NCBI RefSeq assembly: GCF_040954645.1
Contig: NC_092807.1
Location: 3,038,001-3,102,000 of the forward strand
Direction: 5' to 3'
Source of the DNA: Diabrotica undecimpunctata
Taxonomy: Eukaryota > Arthropoda > Insecta > Coleoptera > Chrysomelidae
DNA: 64,000 nucleotides
Below, in pieces: positions 21,801 to 32,620 of this stretch. Made by a program: the position numbers and the translations under genes. The notes under the pieces were generated by a model that saw only the letters and a list, made by a program, of their open reading frames with translations, made no database searches and had not been told where the DNA came from. Each line of letters opens with the position of its first letter. Position 1 is the stretch's first letter.

Positions 21801-22703
21801 GAGATACCAAAAAATCGTATGATTCTTGCCAATGTTTGGGTAGAAAGACAGTACTTCACTGGCCGTCAAAGCTAAACAAACACTATTGCCAACTTGAGAG
21901 ACGTAAACACACTGCATGACTGAGCAGTGGCATGTTCGAGACAAATCTATTGTTTCCACTCGGAAAAGTAACCAATAAATAAAGGGAGTTGCTGCTTATT
22001 TAAATAATTGACGGTCGTGTGATGCGCATTGATCGACTTGCTAGATCAGTCCAGCTCCGGGGCTCTTCTCTTTTGAATGCTTAATGTATACAGGGTGTTC
22101 GGTCACGTCCGAATCAGACGATCTCTGATGGCTAACAATCTGAGATAGATGACGATGAAAAATTGGACAGTTTCCCATAGTATCCTACACGTAGTTATAT
22201 AATAAGCTAGCTCCATGAGTAATGATTTTACTTCAAAATTATCATTAATTTGTGCTGCAGCACATTTACACACTACAAATTTACAGATTATATACAAGTT
22301 AAGACAGACCACAACAAATAAATTACAGTGAAGCTCGAAACTAAGCGAAAAAGAATTTCAAGGCAAACTTACCAGCAATCATGAGAGAAAAAAGTAAATT
22401 TTGCAGGAATTTTAAAATCAAATAAATTTAAATCATACAAACCCCAATTGATTCATACTTCAAAGGAAGATGTCGAAAGAATGTTCAAATTTTATATTGT
22501 AGGTATCGAAGAAAGATGTAATAATACAAAGATTAAAAATTGATACAAATGATCAAAAAGTATTGCAAGAGGCTATGCAGTATTTTATGGTAAAACAAAC
22601 TACAAGTATTAGTCGATGTAAATGGAACAGGGAAAATATTCATTAGTTATTAGTCATTTTGAGAGGTGGTGGTGTTGGTATTTTACTAAAAGATCTCTAC
22701 ATA
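21801..22703. other. Unassigned region with a solo mariner-type end
   Basis: No protein motif. At 22088-22105 the sequence TATACAGGGTGTTCGGTCAC has the look of a Tc1/mariner terminal repeat beginning ACAGGGTG, but no partner is found. The rest is unassigned. Confidence 0.25.
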
Positions 22704-23071
22704 TACACGGTTCACAATTTGTTGATAGCTCACTACAAGTTTAACCCTAATTAGAAAACTGAAATACAGAGGGGATAGGTAATACGATATAATAGTAAAA
22801 ACCAACCTAAAACTGACGGTTTAAGACGTTTTCGACTAACCCACCTTATATCTGAAGGAATACAATACCTTATAATCCTATTACGGGGGTATTTTGAATG
22901 GTTAGAAATGAACGACCAGTGTCGTAGATTATATGATTGAAACATTTATTTGAACTAAATAAATATATTTTTTAAATTGTACTTATGTAAATTGTATTTT
23001 TTAATAAAACTTATTTATTTTATTCAGAAATAAAAAGTTTCTTGCCATTTGTAAAAGATACATTTATTTAA

Positions 23072-23456
23072 TTAAGGAAAAAGGCGCCAAATGTCGCCTG
23101 GCAAAATTTCCAATGTGTTTTAAATGTATCCATTATTTTCGAATCCGGAGAAAACTAATAAATATTTTTGAAAAATTTAAACGCAGAATGAAAGATTACA
23201 TTATTACTCAGGGCAGAAAGTCCCTGAAAACTTCTACAATGTTTATTTTAATATGTTATGTAACAGGGGTGAAAATAAAAAAGAAAATATAGTATAATTT
23301 TTAAGAAACTTTTTATTTATTCTAAAAAATATTTCATTCTGCCTTTAAATTTTTCAAAAAGGCTTTTTAGTTTTCTCAGGATTTGAAAAAAAAATGGATA
23401 CATTTAAAACACATTGAAGATTTTGACAGGCGACATTTTGCGCCTTTCCCCTTTAA
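23072..23456. mobile_element. MITE with long inverted repeats and TTAA duplication
   Basis: TTAA at 23072-23075 and 23453-23456 encloses 377 bp whose two ends are inverted repeats of about 130 bp (outermost AAAGGCGCCAAATGTCGCC against AAAGGCGCAAAATGTCGCC). TTAA suggests mobilisation by a piggyBac-type transposase. The same MITE sits at the equivalent place in copy B (47554-47958). Confidence 0.85.
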
Positions 23457-23509
23457 TACCTTACGATTACAACTACTATTACTTACCTTATATAATTACG
23501 ATTAGAAAA

Positions 23510-24892
23510 CTATTCAAATTCAAAATAAATAGGATCAACTTCGGAATCCGAGTCGTCTTGAGGGTTAATAATTAGGTTAATAATCTCTACGGTCGCATCA
23601 ATTATGTTATCAAGATCCCACATTTTTTGTTCTTCTTCTATTACATGTCTTACTGCATCTTTCCAGTTTTGTTTTGTAATATGTTATAAAGACTCGTATA
23701 ACAATTCACGTACAGCTTGTATTTTATATGACGTATTTTTTCTAGCCACATAACTTTTTCCAATTGAACTCATTTGTGCCCAAATGAGTTCAATTGGATT
23801 TATTTCGCAGTGGTAGGGTGGAAGTCTAAAGACTGTGATGTTTCGCCTTTCCGCCATTTTGTCAACTACGTATTTCTTGAACTTAGATTTGTGTTGCCGG
23901 GCAATTTTTAAAAGTTCTGCTTTTACCATTCCATCTTCGTAAGGCAGATACTTATTCCGCAGCCAGTCAAGAATATCCTGTTTCTTCCACGCATTCGTTA
24001 GAAGTCTTTTTACTAGTCGTGAATGATAAGGTGCATTATCTAATACTATAATTGAATTTGGTGGTATGTGTTCAATCATCTGCTCAAAATACTCTTCGAA
24101 AACATCAGCTGTCATCTCCTCGTGATAGTGCTTTTGGAATGAAATTCCAACAAACCATGCTTAACAAATCCTTTTTCACTGCCAATGTGACAAATTATTA
24201 ATCTACTGCCTTTACCAGAAGGTGGGGAGATACCAGTAGACCAACCTTCCATAAAGGCTTGCCTGGAGCTTAATATATTTTTATCTGACCAAATTTTTTT
24301 TAGAGTATGACCTGAGTTTACCAACGTTTCATCCTGGTAGAAGATGGGCCTTTCTTCAGCCCGGAATTTTCGTATGAATCTTAGATAATTTCTTCTCCAA
24401 CATCATCTTCTCCCGGTCAATCAAAAGTGATTTTCGGTCTGATTTCTCCCACCGGAAATTTAATTCTTTTAAAACTTGCCACAATTTAGTTCGTCCGATA
24501 TGAGGCAAATCCGGGTCGTCTCTAACTTCTTGTAAAATTTTGTTTAGGTTTGGTATTTCTTTTTTGAAAAAAAATCCATGAATTTTCCTTCGAATACCAT
24601 TTTTGGCAAATTCATCAATTTCAATAGGCTTTTTCCCTCTCTTTAAGTTTTCGTTTGTGTTTGGGTTAGCTATACCGTGTTTTTTTCTTTCTGATAGGAA
24701 CCTATATAAAGTTGACTCTCCTACGCCAGTCATGTTGGCACAACTTTCGACTATGTTACGAACAGTGTTTGTGGGATTCTGAGAAACCAGAGCATTGTGA
24801 ACATTCAGGACAATAGTCTTCTCTCTTGGTGAATAGACAGACTTACTGACTGTACGCAACAGTACCGGTGTAAAACTTGATGATGAAGCCAT
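23510..24892 (-). pseudogene. DD82E transposase, copy A
   Basis: The start is taken at ATG 24892 (MASSSSFTPV), matching the relatives at 46344 and 35035. The N-terminal part holds a helix-turn-helix region (SPREKTIVLNVHNAL ... MTGVGESTLYRFLSERKK). A frame change shortly before 24356 leads into FRAEERPIFYQDET (first catalytic Asp). A further shift near 24115 leads to SIIVLDNAPYHSR (second Asp) and LPPYHCEINPIELIWAQM (Glu). I count 82 residues between second Asp and Glu, the spacing reported for the DD82E 'Sailor' family, against 34 in Tc1. Frame breaks make it non-functional. Confidence 0.85.
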
Positions 24893-27002
24893 CGCAAACA
24901 ATCCAACAAAACGAGCACGAGCGAAAGGTACGTATATGTTCGTAGGTATATGGAATAAAAAATCACTCACGCACTGCATATAATTCACAAAAGAAATATT
25001 CGAGACGCTAATTACTGCCGTAGACGCGGAAACACCGACGAGTGACGAGCCGTAAATTACATGCGATCAAAAACGTACTAAACAAAAAAATTGTTTTCGT
25101 TCGTAATAACTTCACCCTTTCAAGTTAAGTTTCGAATATAATTATATTATTAAAAATCTGGGGAATTCCATCTTAATTATCTTGCAACGAATAGTACCTT
25201 TGGATATGAATTCCAGGTCTACATAGTTAGTGAAATTACTCGATATGATGATACATGTTCAATGTTATCTGTTTACATTGAAAAAGTCAATATAATTGTT
25301 GGTGCAATGTATACACCATGGGATTTTAGTGTAAATGAAGTTTATTCTATTCTAGAAAACAAACTTGATATTTTGAATAAGCTAAACAAGAAATGTTGGA
25401 TTATGGGTGATATTAATGTGGATTATCTATCAAGTACCAAACCAAGAAATGATCTTTCATTTGATCAGTCCAATCAATTTGAAAACTATTGTACGTTTAA
25501 TAGGCTAAATAATGGCAGATTTAAGTGTGAGTTACTTCAATTACTGGACACAATCTGAGACAACCCCAACATTTTATGTTATGATATAATTAGAACCTTC
25601 CACAGAAACCTCGTACATGTTAAACTAAAATATCGTTTTCGAAAAAATAGTGCCCCCTGGTCTAATGTTGAGTCTAATGTTGTAAACTAAGATGTTTATA
25701 AAACATCTCAGAAGACACTCACAGAAAATATTGAATAGAGAAAAAGAATTTTATCAAATGGATATACCAACAGCTGAAAACCATCCGTTTGCAAACTTAT
25801 AACAGACATTTTAGTTATTGATGATCCTATCATATATCATTTCTAACAAGCTCAATAACTACTTTGTTACAGTTGATTAAGAACTTGCTCAGGCCATTAG
25901 ACCCTCTGGATATGTTCCACCAGGACCACCATTAACAAACAACATATTTTCTTGGAGCTTTAAAATAAAGAAGGAAATTAAAGATGTAATAATAAATTAA
26001 AGAGTAAAACTGCGTGAGGACTAGACAAGTTATCAGTTGATACTATTAAAGAGTTCAAGAGTGAGATATTACCTATTTTAAGTACTCTAGTAAATTTAAC
26101 ATTCACTACAGGAAGTGTTCCCAGTGGCCTAAAAATGGCAAAAGTTGTTCCAGTATACAAAGAAGGTGACTCCTCAATGTGTAGTAAATATCGACCCATT
26201 TCACTTTTACCAGCCATATACAAGATTCTTGAAGAATTGTATAAATAATAGAATCATGAACTATTTAAACAATGAAAATTTTATATATAAATGCCAATAT
26301 GGATTTAGGCAGGGTAGAAGCACAACAACAGCAACGGCCGATCTTGTAACAAATATTGATAAAGTTGATAAAAAACCAATCTTGTATATTTGTATTACTT
26401 GACTTGAAGAAAGCCTTTGATACAGTTGATCACATGATATTATTATCTGTATTGCAAACTTTAGGTATAAGAGGCATAGTATCGAAGTGGTTTAATGATT
26501 ACCTATCAGGAAGAACACAACTTAGCTTTGTTAACAGAGTGAATAGTCCAATATTGACCAATATTGACTGTGAAATTCCTCAATGGTCGATATTTGGTCC
26601 AACGCTGTTCCAAATGTATGTCGATGATACCTCTATAGTATACTTTAGCAAAGATCCCAACGAGGCAAAAAATGATGTTGAATTTGACTTACAGATGGTA
26701 AAGGGATGGTTAGATCGTTATAAACTTACCCTAAATGCAGAAAAATAAAGTTATATGGTAATATCAAGGATAGAAGCGTCATAGTCATAACAATTAACGG
26801 TAGTACTTAAATCAAGGCCTTTACCTGCAATAGGATTCTTGGAAAAGCAACAAATTATGTAGAAATTAAATATAGGAAAAATATATATTACAATTTAATA
26901 CATAGTTACGTCCCCTATTTAACTCTAATTTGAAGAAAATCCACACATAACCATCTTCATGCTCTTTGTGTGCTTCAAAATACAGCTATAAAAAAATCTT
27001 TA

Positions 27003-27043
27003 GACTACCAAGACTCTTGGTAGTCTTGACTCAATTGAGTCAA
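27003..27043. repeat. Two adjacent palindromes beside an AT tract
   Basis: GACTACCAAG (27003-27012) and CTTGGTAGTC (27016-27025) form a 10-bp perfect inverted repeat with a 3-base loop. Directly after it TTGACTCAATTGAGTCAA (27026-27043) is an 18-bp perfect palindrome. An (AT)n tract follows within three bases. Confidence 0.9.
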
Positions 27044-27044
27044 T

Positions 27045-27045
<1 letters not shown>

Positions 27046-27119
<74 letters not shown>
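27046..27119. repeat. (AT)n microsatellite, left of the foldback element
   Basis: About 74 bases of AT repeat ending at the left arm of the large inverted repeat. Confidence 0.95.
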
Positions 27120-27122
<3 letters not shown>

Positions 27123-27601
27123 AAGTAAACGTTAAATAGTGGGTTTGCAGCAATAAAAAATGAAACGTGTACTCTTTTAAATTTTTATTCCAAGCTTTCG
27201 GACATTGGTTATGTCCTTCATCAGGGAGAAACTTAACGAGGTTGTATCAACGAAGATGTGTTAATGTTGATAAAATTTATCATAGTCTCTCATCTTTTTT
27301 AATATATAAAAACTATTTTTATGTTTAAAAATTTTAAAAAAATTACTGTAAATACAAAAACACTTAATTATTCTAAATAAATACGTGACATTCAATGTCA
27401 CGTATTTATTTAGAATATTAAAAAAGATGAGAGACTATGATAAATTTTATCAACATTAACACATCTTCGTTGATACAACCTCGTTAAGTTTCTCCCTGAT
27501 GAAGGACATAACCAATGTCCGAAAGCTTGGAATAAAAATTTAAAAGAGTACACGTTTCATTTTTTATTGCTGCAAACCCACTATTTAACGTTTACTTCCT
27601 T
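27118..27601. mobile_element. Large foldback element (about 200-bp arms) with hammerhead-like core in each arm
   Basis: 27118-27301 is nearly perfectly repeated in inverse at about 27417-27601. The left side has about 70 extra bases (27302-27369) absent from the right, and the centre is a 21-bp inverted repeat (27370-27390 against 27396-27416, 5-base loop). Each arm contains CTGATGA, a 6-bp stem (GGACAT/ATGTCC) and GAAA, followed by an AATAAA-like sequence: plus strand 27496-27536, minus strand 27224-27185. No protein is encoded. Two opposed copies with one truncated suggest an inverted target-primed insertion into an AT tract; a Penelope-like origin is possible. Confidence 0.6.
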
Positions 27602-27627
27602 ACGTTGTCAGCAAATACTTTTGGTTC

Positions 27628-27628
<1 letters not shown>

Positions 27629-27713
<85 letters not shown>

Positions 27714-27716
27714 TAC
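27629..27716. repeat. (AT)n microsatellite, right of the foldback element
   Basis: About 88 bases of AT repeat, interrupted once by C. LINE sequence resumes shortly after. Together with the left tract it suggests insertion into, or growth of, an AT stretch in the LINE. Confidence 0.95.
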
Positions 27717-28189
27717 CAAGTATGAGAAATTTTAGTCTAATATGAAAACAACTGCCACTCATCAATCAAGTTGACAACTATAACGTAAGAAATAGATTCC
27801 ACCTTAGAGCTACAGCAATGAACACAACTGCAGGACAACGAAGCATTGTTGTAGAAGAAATAAAGTACTACAACCTTATACCGGACTTAGTATAGGCAAT
27901 GAACATCAATGCCTTCAAACGAAAATTAAAAATCTAATTTATGAGAACCATTTAATAACCCCTTCACACTGACATTTTTTACATTTTTTTTTCCTTTTTG
28001 TATAAATAAGTTTGAATCAAATCAATGATAATATCTGTACACCATATAAAAATTGTTGTAAGATGTCAAAGTAATAATATTAGTGTTTGCATTATATTTT
28101 TTTTTCTAGTTTGACCCACATAGCCTTTGCCAGGGTGTGTAATTGTATATTTAGCATTTTTATAAACAGCATTTATACTTTCGTGGAAT

Positions 28190-28954
28190 AAATAATAGTA
28201 TATTACTTTATGAGGCAGAGAAGCATGACTTTTCTTGACGCGCCTGATATTACGCGCCGAACGAAGTGAAGCGCGTAATAGAGGGCAAGTCAAGAAAAGT
28301 CGCTTCTTTGCCGAATAAAGTATACTATTTTTTCTTCAAACGTAGCAATTTTCAACCATAAATAGTACAATTCATACGCTATTTTTACTCGAAATTAACT
28401 GTGACAACTATCAAAGTCGTCTAGATGTTAGAAATTAAAATAATTAAGTCGTCGGTGGGATTTACGTCTCCCTGGTTACAGTTGTTTGACAGTTGTTTGA
28501 GTTTAAGACAGCTTATTGTTGTTGCAACCGCAAGCGCAAATTTAGTGCGAAAATGGAAAACCTAAACAAAATAAGAAATAAGAACGATAACGCTCAAAAA
28601 ATTTTAAACCCTCATGATTCGCCAACATCGGGAATGATTGCTGAAAGTTGTTCTCGACCATCAGTATCATCAACAATTACCAATGCGTATCAAGAGTCGG
28701 CAATTTTGAAAATGCCTCATTAACTAATTGTACTTTTAATATTACTATAAATAAAAATGATGTTTAATTGTTGTTAATGACATTTGTATTGTTGCTTTGT
28801 GACATGTTTCATATTGTTGCCATGACAACATTTTTCCCTCCGCCGTAAAGAAATGGGAAAAAAAACTGCTGCCGGCGGAGACATCAAACTTTGACAGGAT
28901 CAAGGTAGATAAGTAATGTCATCATTATTTGACGTTTGAAGAAAAAATAATAAA
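28190..28954 (+). mobile_element. Unassigned foldback element with nested palindromes and a short frame
   Basis: 28204-28320 is a long imperfect palindrome: GACTTTTCTTGAC pairs with GTCAAGAAAAGTC, and an inner TATTACGCGC pairs with GCGCGTAATA. Next, TATTTTTTCTTCAAACG (28326-28342) is repeated in inverse at 28933-28949, so about 630 bp lies between these inverted repeats. A short frame begins at ATG 28553 (MENLNKIRNKNDNAQKI) and, with a one-base shift near 28705, could continue NASLTNCTFNITINKNDV to 28766. I do not recognise the family. Confidence 0.45.
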
Positions 28955-28959
28955 TGACT

Positions 28960-29150
28960 ATCTAGTTTTCAATAGCGGACGAGAAAATGGAATGTTAGGC
29001 ACAAGCTTTATAGTAAATAAAAAAGCTAAAAGAACGTTGACTTCAAACCAATTTAAGAGAAAATACTAAAAAATAACGTTTATAAACATACATACTGACT
29101 GAAGAGAAAAAGGAAATTCGTGATCTTTTCCTTCGCACTTTTAACGGTAA
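28960..29150 (+). pseudogene. RTE-like LINE endonuclease fragment
   Basis: A decayed piece of the apurinic endonuclease: FNSGRENGMLGTSFIVNKKA, then, after stops and shifts, TFINIHTD and TEEKKEIRDLFLRTFNG. These are the stretches around the catalytic His/Asn region of RTE-like endonucleases (normally GTGF.V....INE....NAHAPTE). No other part of this copy is adjacent. Confidence 0.55.
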
Positions 29151-29204
29151 GATAATTTGGAGTTATGTGGACTTTCTTTGGCCAGCAAAATCTACAGACC
29201 TTAC

Positions 29205-29467
29205 CCCTCTGGGCATTTTGTTGAGGCCACACAATTGGGGCAAACAGGAGGTTTGCCGTATGTTCCCATTTTGAAATGTTGATCATTTTGAGAGAGTAAT
29301 AAAAGTTTATCTTTATTGTTACAGATGACTTTAACAAAAACGTATTTTTTATAAGGATTGTGAACAAAATTGAAACTACATATTTTACGCAAGGTCCTGC
29401 TAGGTTTCCAGCTAGCTTCGTCGGAAACATCTAGTTCGTTAGTTGCCTTAGGAACGATTTGAAAGAA
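29205..29467 (-). other. Possible exon of unknown gene
   Basis: An 87-codon open minus-strand stretch bounded by a splice-acceptor-like TTTTTAG upstream (29468) and a donor-like GGGGTAAGG downstream (29201-29204). It reads ASWKPSRTLRKICSFNFV, then GTYGKPPVCPNCVASTKCPE, with three closely spaced Cys. I do not recognise it. On the plus strand part of the same DNA reads WPAKSTDLTPLG, which could be a worn mariner motif, so this may not be a real exon. Confidence 0.2.
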
Positions 29468-29469
29468 CT

Positions 29470-30060
29470 AAAAACCCATAATTTCAAGTCTTAATAGCAT
29501 TCTTACGTTGGCATGATTGAATTGGCCGCGTGGCAATTTCGTATGCCTTCATGTATGGGTATTAGCATTTAAACAATTATAAACCTTAAAGGAAATATTG
29601 TAGCATGATAATACGAGTTAAGGTCACTAATTTGAACACAATACAATCGATATATATTCGATTTAAAAATACTTTACTAAGTATTTTGAATTAAGTGTAT
29701 AATTGTTCAAGAGGATGAATTCCATAAAAACAATGAAATTTGGTTTTAAAATTGACTCGATTTTATATTCAAGGGCATAATAAGTGGTTTATTAATGTGC
29801 TCGACGTTATTGGATAATTAATTACAAAAAACTGTGATATAGGGGGTAAAAAATACATCTTTTATATAAAAAATCTTTTATTCGTTCAATATGATCAAAC
29901 AATGATATAAGACAAGTCTCAATTTAGTCAAATATTTTACATGTAATATATAGAGTATTACAGAGCGGAAAACAAGAAAACAGAGCATCGTTTAAAGCCG
30001 TTAGTGCTCATATACCAAAATTTCTAATCAAATAAAACTAACCTTTTCAGTTATAAATAC
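29470..30060. other. Spacer, nothing recognised
   Basis: AT-rich, no protein motif, no repeats identified. Confidence 0.35.
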
Positions 30061-30318
30061 ACAATTATTGGATTATGCATGTTGGTAATTTAATTGTGAA
30101 TAGGTATAATTTTTATAACGACTAAGGATTTTTCTAAAATGGGAAATAATTAAATCATGATTAGTGGAGTTTTTGTCAAATGACGTAAATTCAAAGTTAT
30201 ATGATGGTATGTTTTGAATCCAAGGTAGATTATAGTCATATGTGTATGAAAGGCATTCAGGTATGACAATATCAAACCGATGCAAATAGTCTGTTATTCT
30301 TTTATAGAAAGGTTTAAC

Positions 30319-32072
30319 AGAACGGTGATTTTTTGCCAAAGGAAAAAACTCTACATCTATTCAAAAACATTTACAACAAACAATTAATCAGTTAGAATCA
30401 TGGTCTAGGACTATCGGATTACAATTTTCACCAACAAAAACTAAATGTATTTTATTCACACGAAAAAATAACACTCTAACACCACATCTAAAACTATATA
30501 ATCAAACCCTTAGTTTCACAAATAATATCAGATTTTTAGGTATGGTTTTCGACCAAAAGCTCACCTGGAAAAAACATACAGAAGAACTTAACAAATCATG
30601 CCAAGCAGGACTAAATTTTATGAAAACTATTTCCAGCAAAAAGTGGGGAGCAGATCAAAATACACTATTACGTGTATATAAATCTTTAATTAGATCCAAA
30701 CTCGACTATGGTGCGATAGTTTATTCATCAAGTAAAATATCAGTATTGAAAACATTAGAAACTGTTCAAAACACAGCTCTACGAATAGCTACAGGTGCGT
30801 TTCGAACGACACCAGTTGAAAGTTTACAATGCTTAACAGGAGAACCACCACTAAGTTTACGATGCAAATACATTTCTCTCTCATATGCTTCTAAAATAGC
30901 TAGTAATAAAGAACACCCTACTTATACCAATACGTTCACAGATCGATTTCAAGACACTTTCTCTACAAACAAGACTAGATCCACCATTTTACGAAAGAGT
31001 TAGAAGAAACCTTCATGACCTATATCTTAAATTTCCTGAAATTCTCCCAACAAATTTCCTAACTTCTCCACCTTGGTTAATACCGATTCCCAAGATTAAT
31101 ACTAACCTTAGTATATATAAAAAAACGTGAGACTATAACAGACCTGATCAAACAATCATTCTTAACAGAAATGGAAACTTATAAAAATCACTATAAGATA
31201 TACACTGACGCATCCAAATCTTCAAACGGTGTTGGTGCAGCCATCCTTACACCCAATACATCCTTAAAATTTAAATTTAAGCCCATTACTTCGTCATATA
31301 CTGCGGAGTTGTTTGCAATATTACAAGCACTTATCCACATAAAAGAGTCAAAACAGTCCCCGTCTCTCATAATAACCGATTCACTAAGCTCACTTCACAC
31401 TATAAAACGTTTATATACCAATAATCCATTTGCCTCACATATCAAATTAGAAATAGAGATTCTAAATAATAATAAGATCACTGTTGACTTCATGTTTGTT
31501 CCATCATATTCAGGTATACAAGGAAATGAAGAAGCAGATGAACTAGCACGCTTAGCATCCTTCAGCCAGGACTCCATTCTTATTAATGAGGTTTCTTCAG
31601 ATGACTTTAAGTCAGAAATAAAACATAAAGTGTTAAGTGCGTGGCAAAATAAGTGGAGTGCATCACAAAATAAACTCAAGGAAATCAAACAATTAGTGAA
31701 ACCATGGTTCCAACCCACAGCGAATAGACAGGACCAAGTGAGAATAACACGTTTGCGACTAGGACACAGTAACTTTACACATAAACACCTCTTTACGCGA
31801 ACTGTGCCGCCAATGTGTAAAAATTGTCAAGTAACACTCACCGTGAAGCATATACTAACTCAGTGCAAAACATATGAAGCAGCAAGAAAGAAGCACACTA
31901 TACCAAATAATATAAAGGAAGCCCTAGGAAAAAACATTAAAAACACAATAAGTTATCTTAAAGACTCAGGACTGTATCAATTATTGTAATTTTTTATAAC
32001 TTCACCTGTATTATATATTTAGGTCGCTAATAACCCTGGCGTAAATAAATAAAAAAAAAAGAACGGTGATTT
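30319..32072 (+). mobile_element. I-clade LINE 3' part, 13-bp target duplication, poly(A)
   Basis: AGAACGGTGATTT flanks the insertion at 30319-30331 and 32060-32072. The element (30332-32059) is truncated within the reverse transcriptase and ends in an A-run at 32050-32059. First frame to 31003: WSRTIGLQFSPTKTKCILF, IRFLGMVFDQKLTWKKH, LRVYKSLIRSKLDYGAIVY, ALRIATGAFRTTPVESL. A gap with stops follows, then the RNase H frame. Same family as the element at 14248-16468. Confidence 0.9.
31171..31989 (+). CDS. I-clade LINE RNase H and C-terminal zinc motif
   Basis: An uninterrupted 272-codon frame, one of the best preserved in the window. Residues 1-135 are an RNase H domain with its acidic set: IYTDASKSS, YTAELFAI, LIITDSLSS and GNEEADELA. 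The C-terminal third holds a Cys/His motif, CKNCQVTLTVKHILTQC (C-x2-C-x7-H-x4-C), as in other I-type ORF2 proteins. RNase H degrades the RNA template during reverse transcription. The ATG is internal to the original polyprotein, so this is not an independent gene; upstream stops separate it from the reverse transcriptase remnant. Confidence 0.8.
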   Translation: METYKNHYKIYTDASKSSNGVGAAILTPNTSLKFKFKPITSSYTAELFAILQALIHIKESKQSPSLIITDSLSSLHTIKRLYTNNPFASHIKLEIEILNNNKITVDFMFVPSYSGIQGNEEADELARLASFSQDSILINEVSSDDFKSEIKHKVLSAWQNKWSASQNKLKEIKQLVKPWFQPTANRQDQVRITRLRLGHSNFTHKHLFTRTVPPMCKNCQVTLTVKHILTQCKTYEAARKKHTIPNNIKEALGKNIKNTISYLKDSGLYQLL

Positions 32073-32620
32073 GCATTGAGGTTTGGGAAATTATGAGTAA
32101 AAGTATTTCTATAGACAGTATTTTTTGCATTATTCTTAATTTTGGTTGCAAACGTTAAACTATGGTAAGCTCTTCTATCACTTAACGACAATTCATTTGC
32201 TTCTTAACGTAAACTTTCAATCGGTGTTGTACAAAAGGCTCCCAGACATATTCTGAAAGCTGTGTTGTGAATAGTGTCGAGTTTTTTAGGTACTGATTTC
32301 GATGTTGAGTCGTAAGTTATAGCCGCGTAGTCTAGCTGTGATCGTATAATAGTTCTGTATATAATTAACAATGTACTCCTGTCTGAACCCCAATTCTTGT
32401 GTGCTAGAATTTTTAGTAAATTTAATCTTCTATAACATTTACATGCTCGATTATTGATATGTTCTTTCCAATTCAACTTTCTGTCAAAAGCATGTACAAA
32501 TATTGTTATTGATGAACAGCATGTTCTTTCTAGTAGCAAATGAACAATCTTGTCTCTTACCATCAATTGTGTAAGCAATACCTTCTGGAAGTAGTAAGGG
32601 AGGAAGACCAAAAAATCCTT

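Larger units (their letters stand above)
22704..25221 (-). mobile_element. DD82E (Sailor-type) Tc1/mariner element, copy A, carrying a MITE
   Basis: About 2.5 kb, present again in the other orientation at 46019-48327; the shared block defines the limits. TA stands at both edges (22704-22705 and 25220-25221) and the ends show a weak inverted match (CACGGTTCACA against GACCTGGAATTCA), so the TA-flanked boundaries are plausible rather than proven. It contains a transposase pseudogene (24892-23510) and, downstream of it, a TTAA-flanked MITE (23072-23456). Confidence 0.7.
25222..28060 (+). pseudogene. CR1/Jockey-like LINE split by a foldback element
   Basis: Begins inside the apurinic endonuclease: EITRYDDTCSMLSVYIEKVN, IIVGAMYTP and WIMGDINVDYLSS. 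After a decayed linker come GFRQGRSTTTATADLV, LKKAFDTVDHMILL (first catalytic Asp), WFNDYLSGRTQLSFV and MYVDDTSIVYF (YVDD catalytic box). The thumb region continues to about 27045 (NHLHALCVLQNTAIKK). After the AT/foldback/AT insertion, the C-terminus resumes at 27740 (NRFHLRATAMNTTAGQRSIV, then NAFKRKLK). Many stops. No 3' tail was identified. Confidence 0.75.
30061..32620 (-). pseudogene. I-clade LINE reverse transcriptase C-terminus, interrupted
   Basis: Minus-strand LINE piece read from 32620: HAFDRKLNWKEHINN, NWGSDRSTLLIIYRTIIRSQ, LDYAAITYDSTSKSVPKKL, HNTAFRICLGAF and TTPIESLR, the thumb region of I-clade reverse transcriptases. It continues to about 32073, then a plus-strand LINE intervenes, and resumes at 30331 (RSVKPFYKRITDYLHRF, PWIQNIPSYNFEFTSF, FRKILSRYKNYTYS). 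The sides join smoothly once the 13-bp duplication is allowed for. It ends near 30061. Confidence 0.8.

Noticed and set aside
24356..24400. Programmed frameshifting in the DD82E transposase
   Set aside because: Both copies A and B break at the same place, but copy C shows no comparable slip site there and all copies carry other lesions; shared descent from a broken copy is simpler.
27046..27716. A CRISPR-like array
   Set aside because: The repeats are simple AT tracts and one inverted pair; there are no regularly spaced repeats and the genome is eukaryotic.
29080..29430. A 116-codon minus-strand frame as a gene
   Set aside because: Its downstream part is antisense to a LINE endonuclease fragment on the plus strand; only the 29205-29467 part is kept, as a weak exon candidate.
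31395..31718. A 107-codon minus-strand frame
   Set aside because: Antisense shadow of the RNase H domain at 31171-31989.
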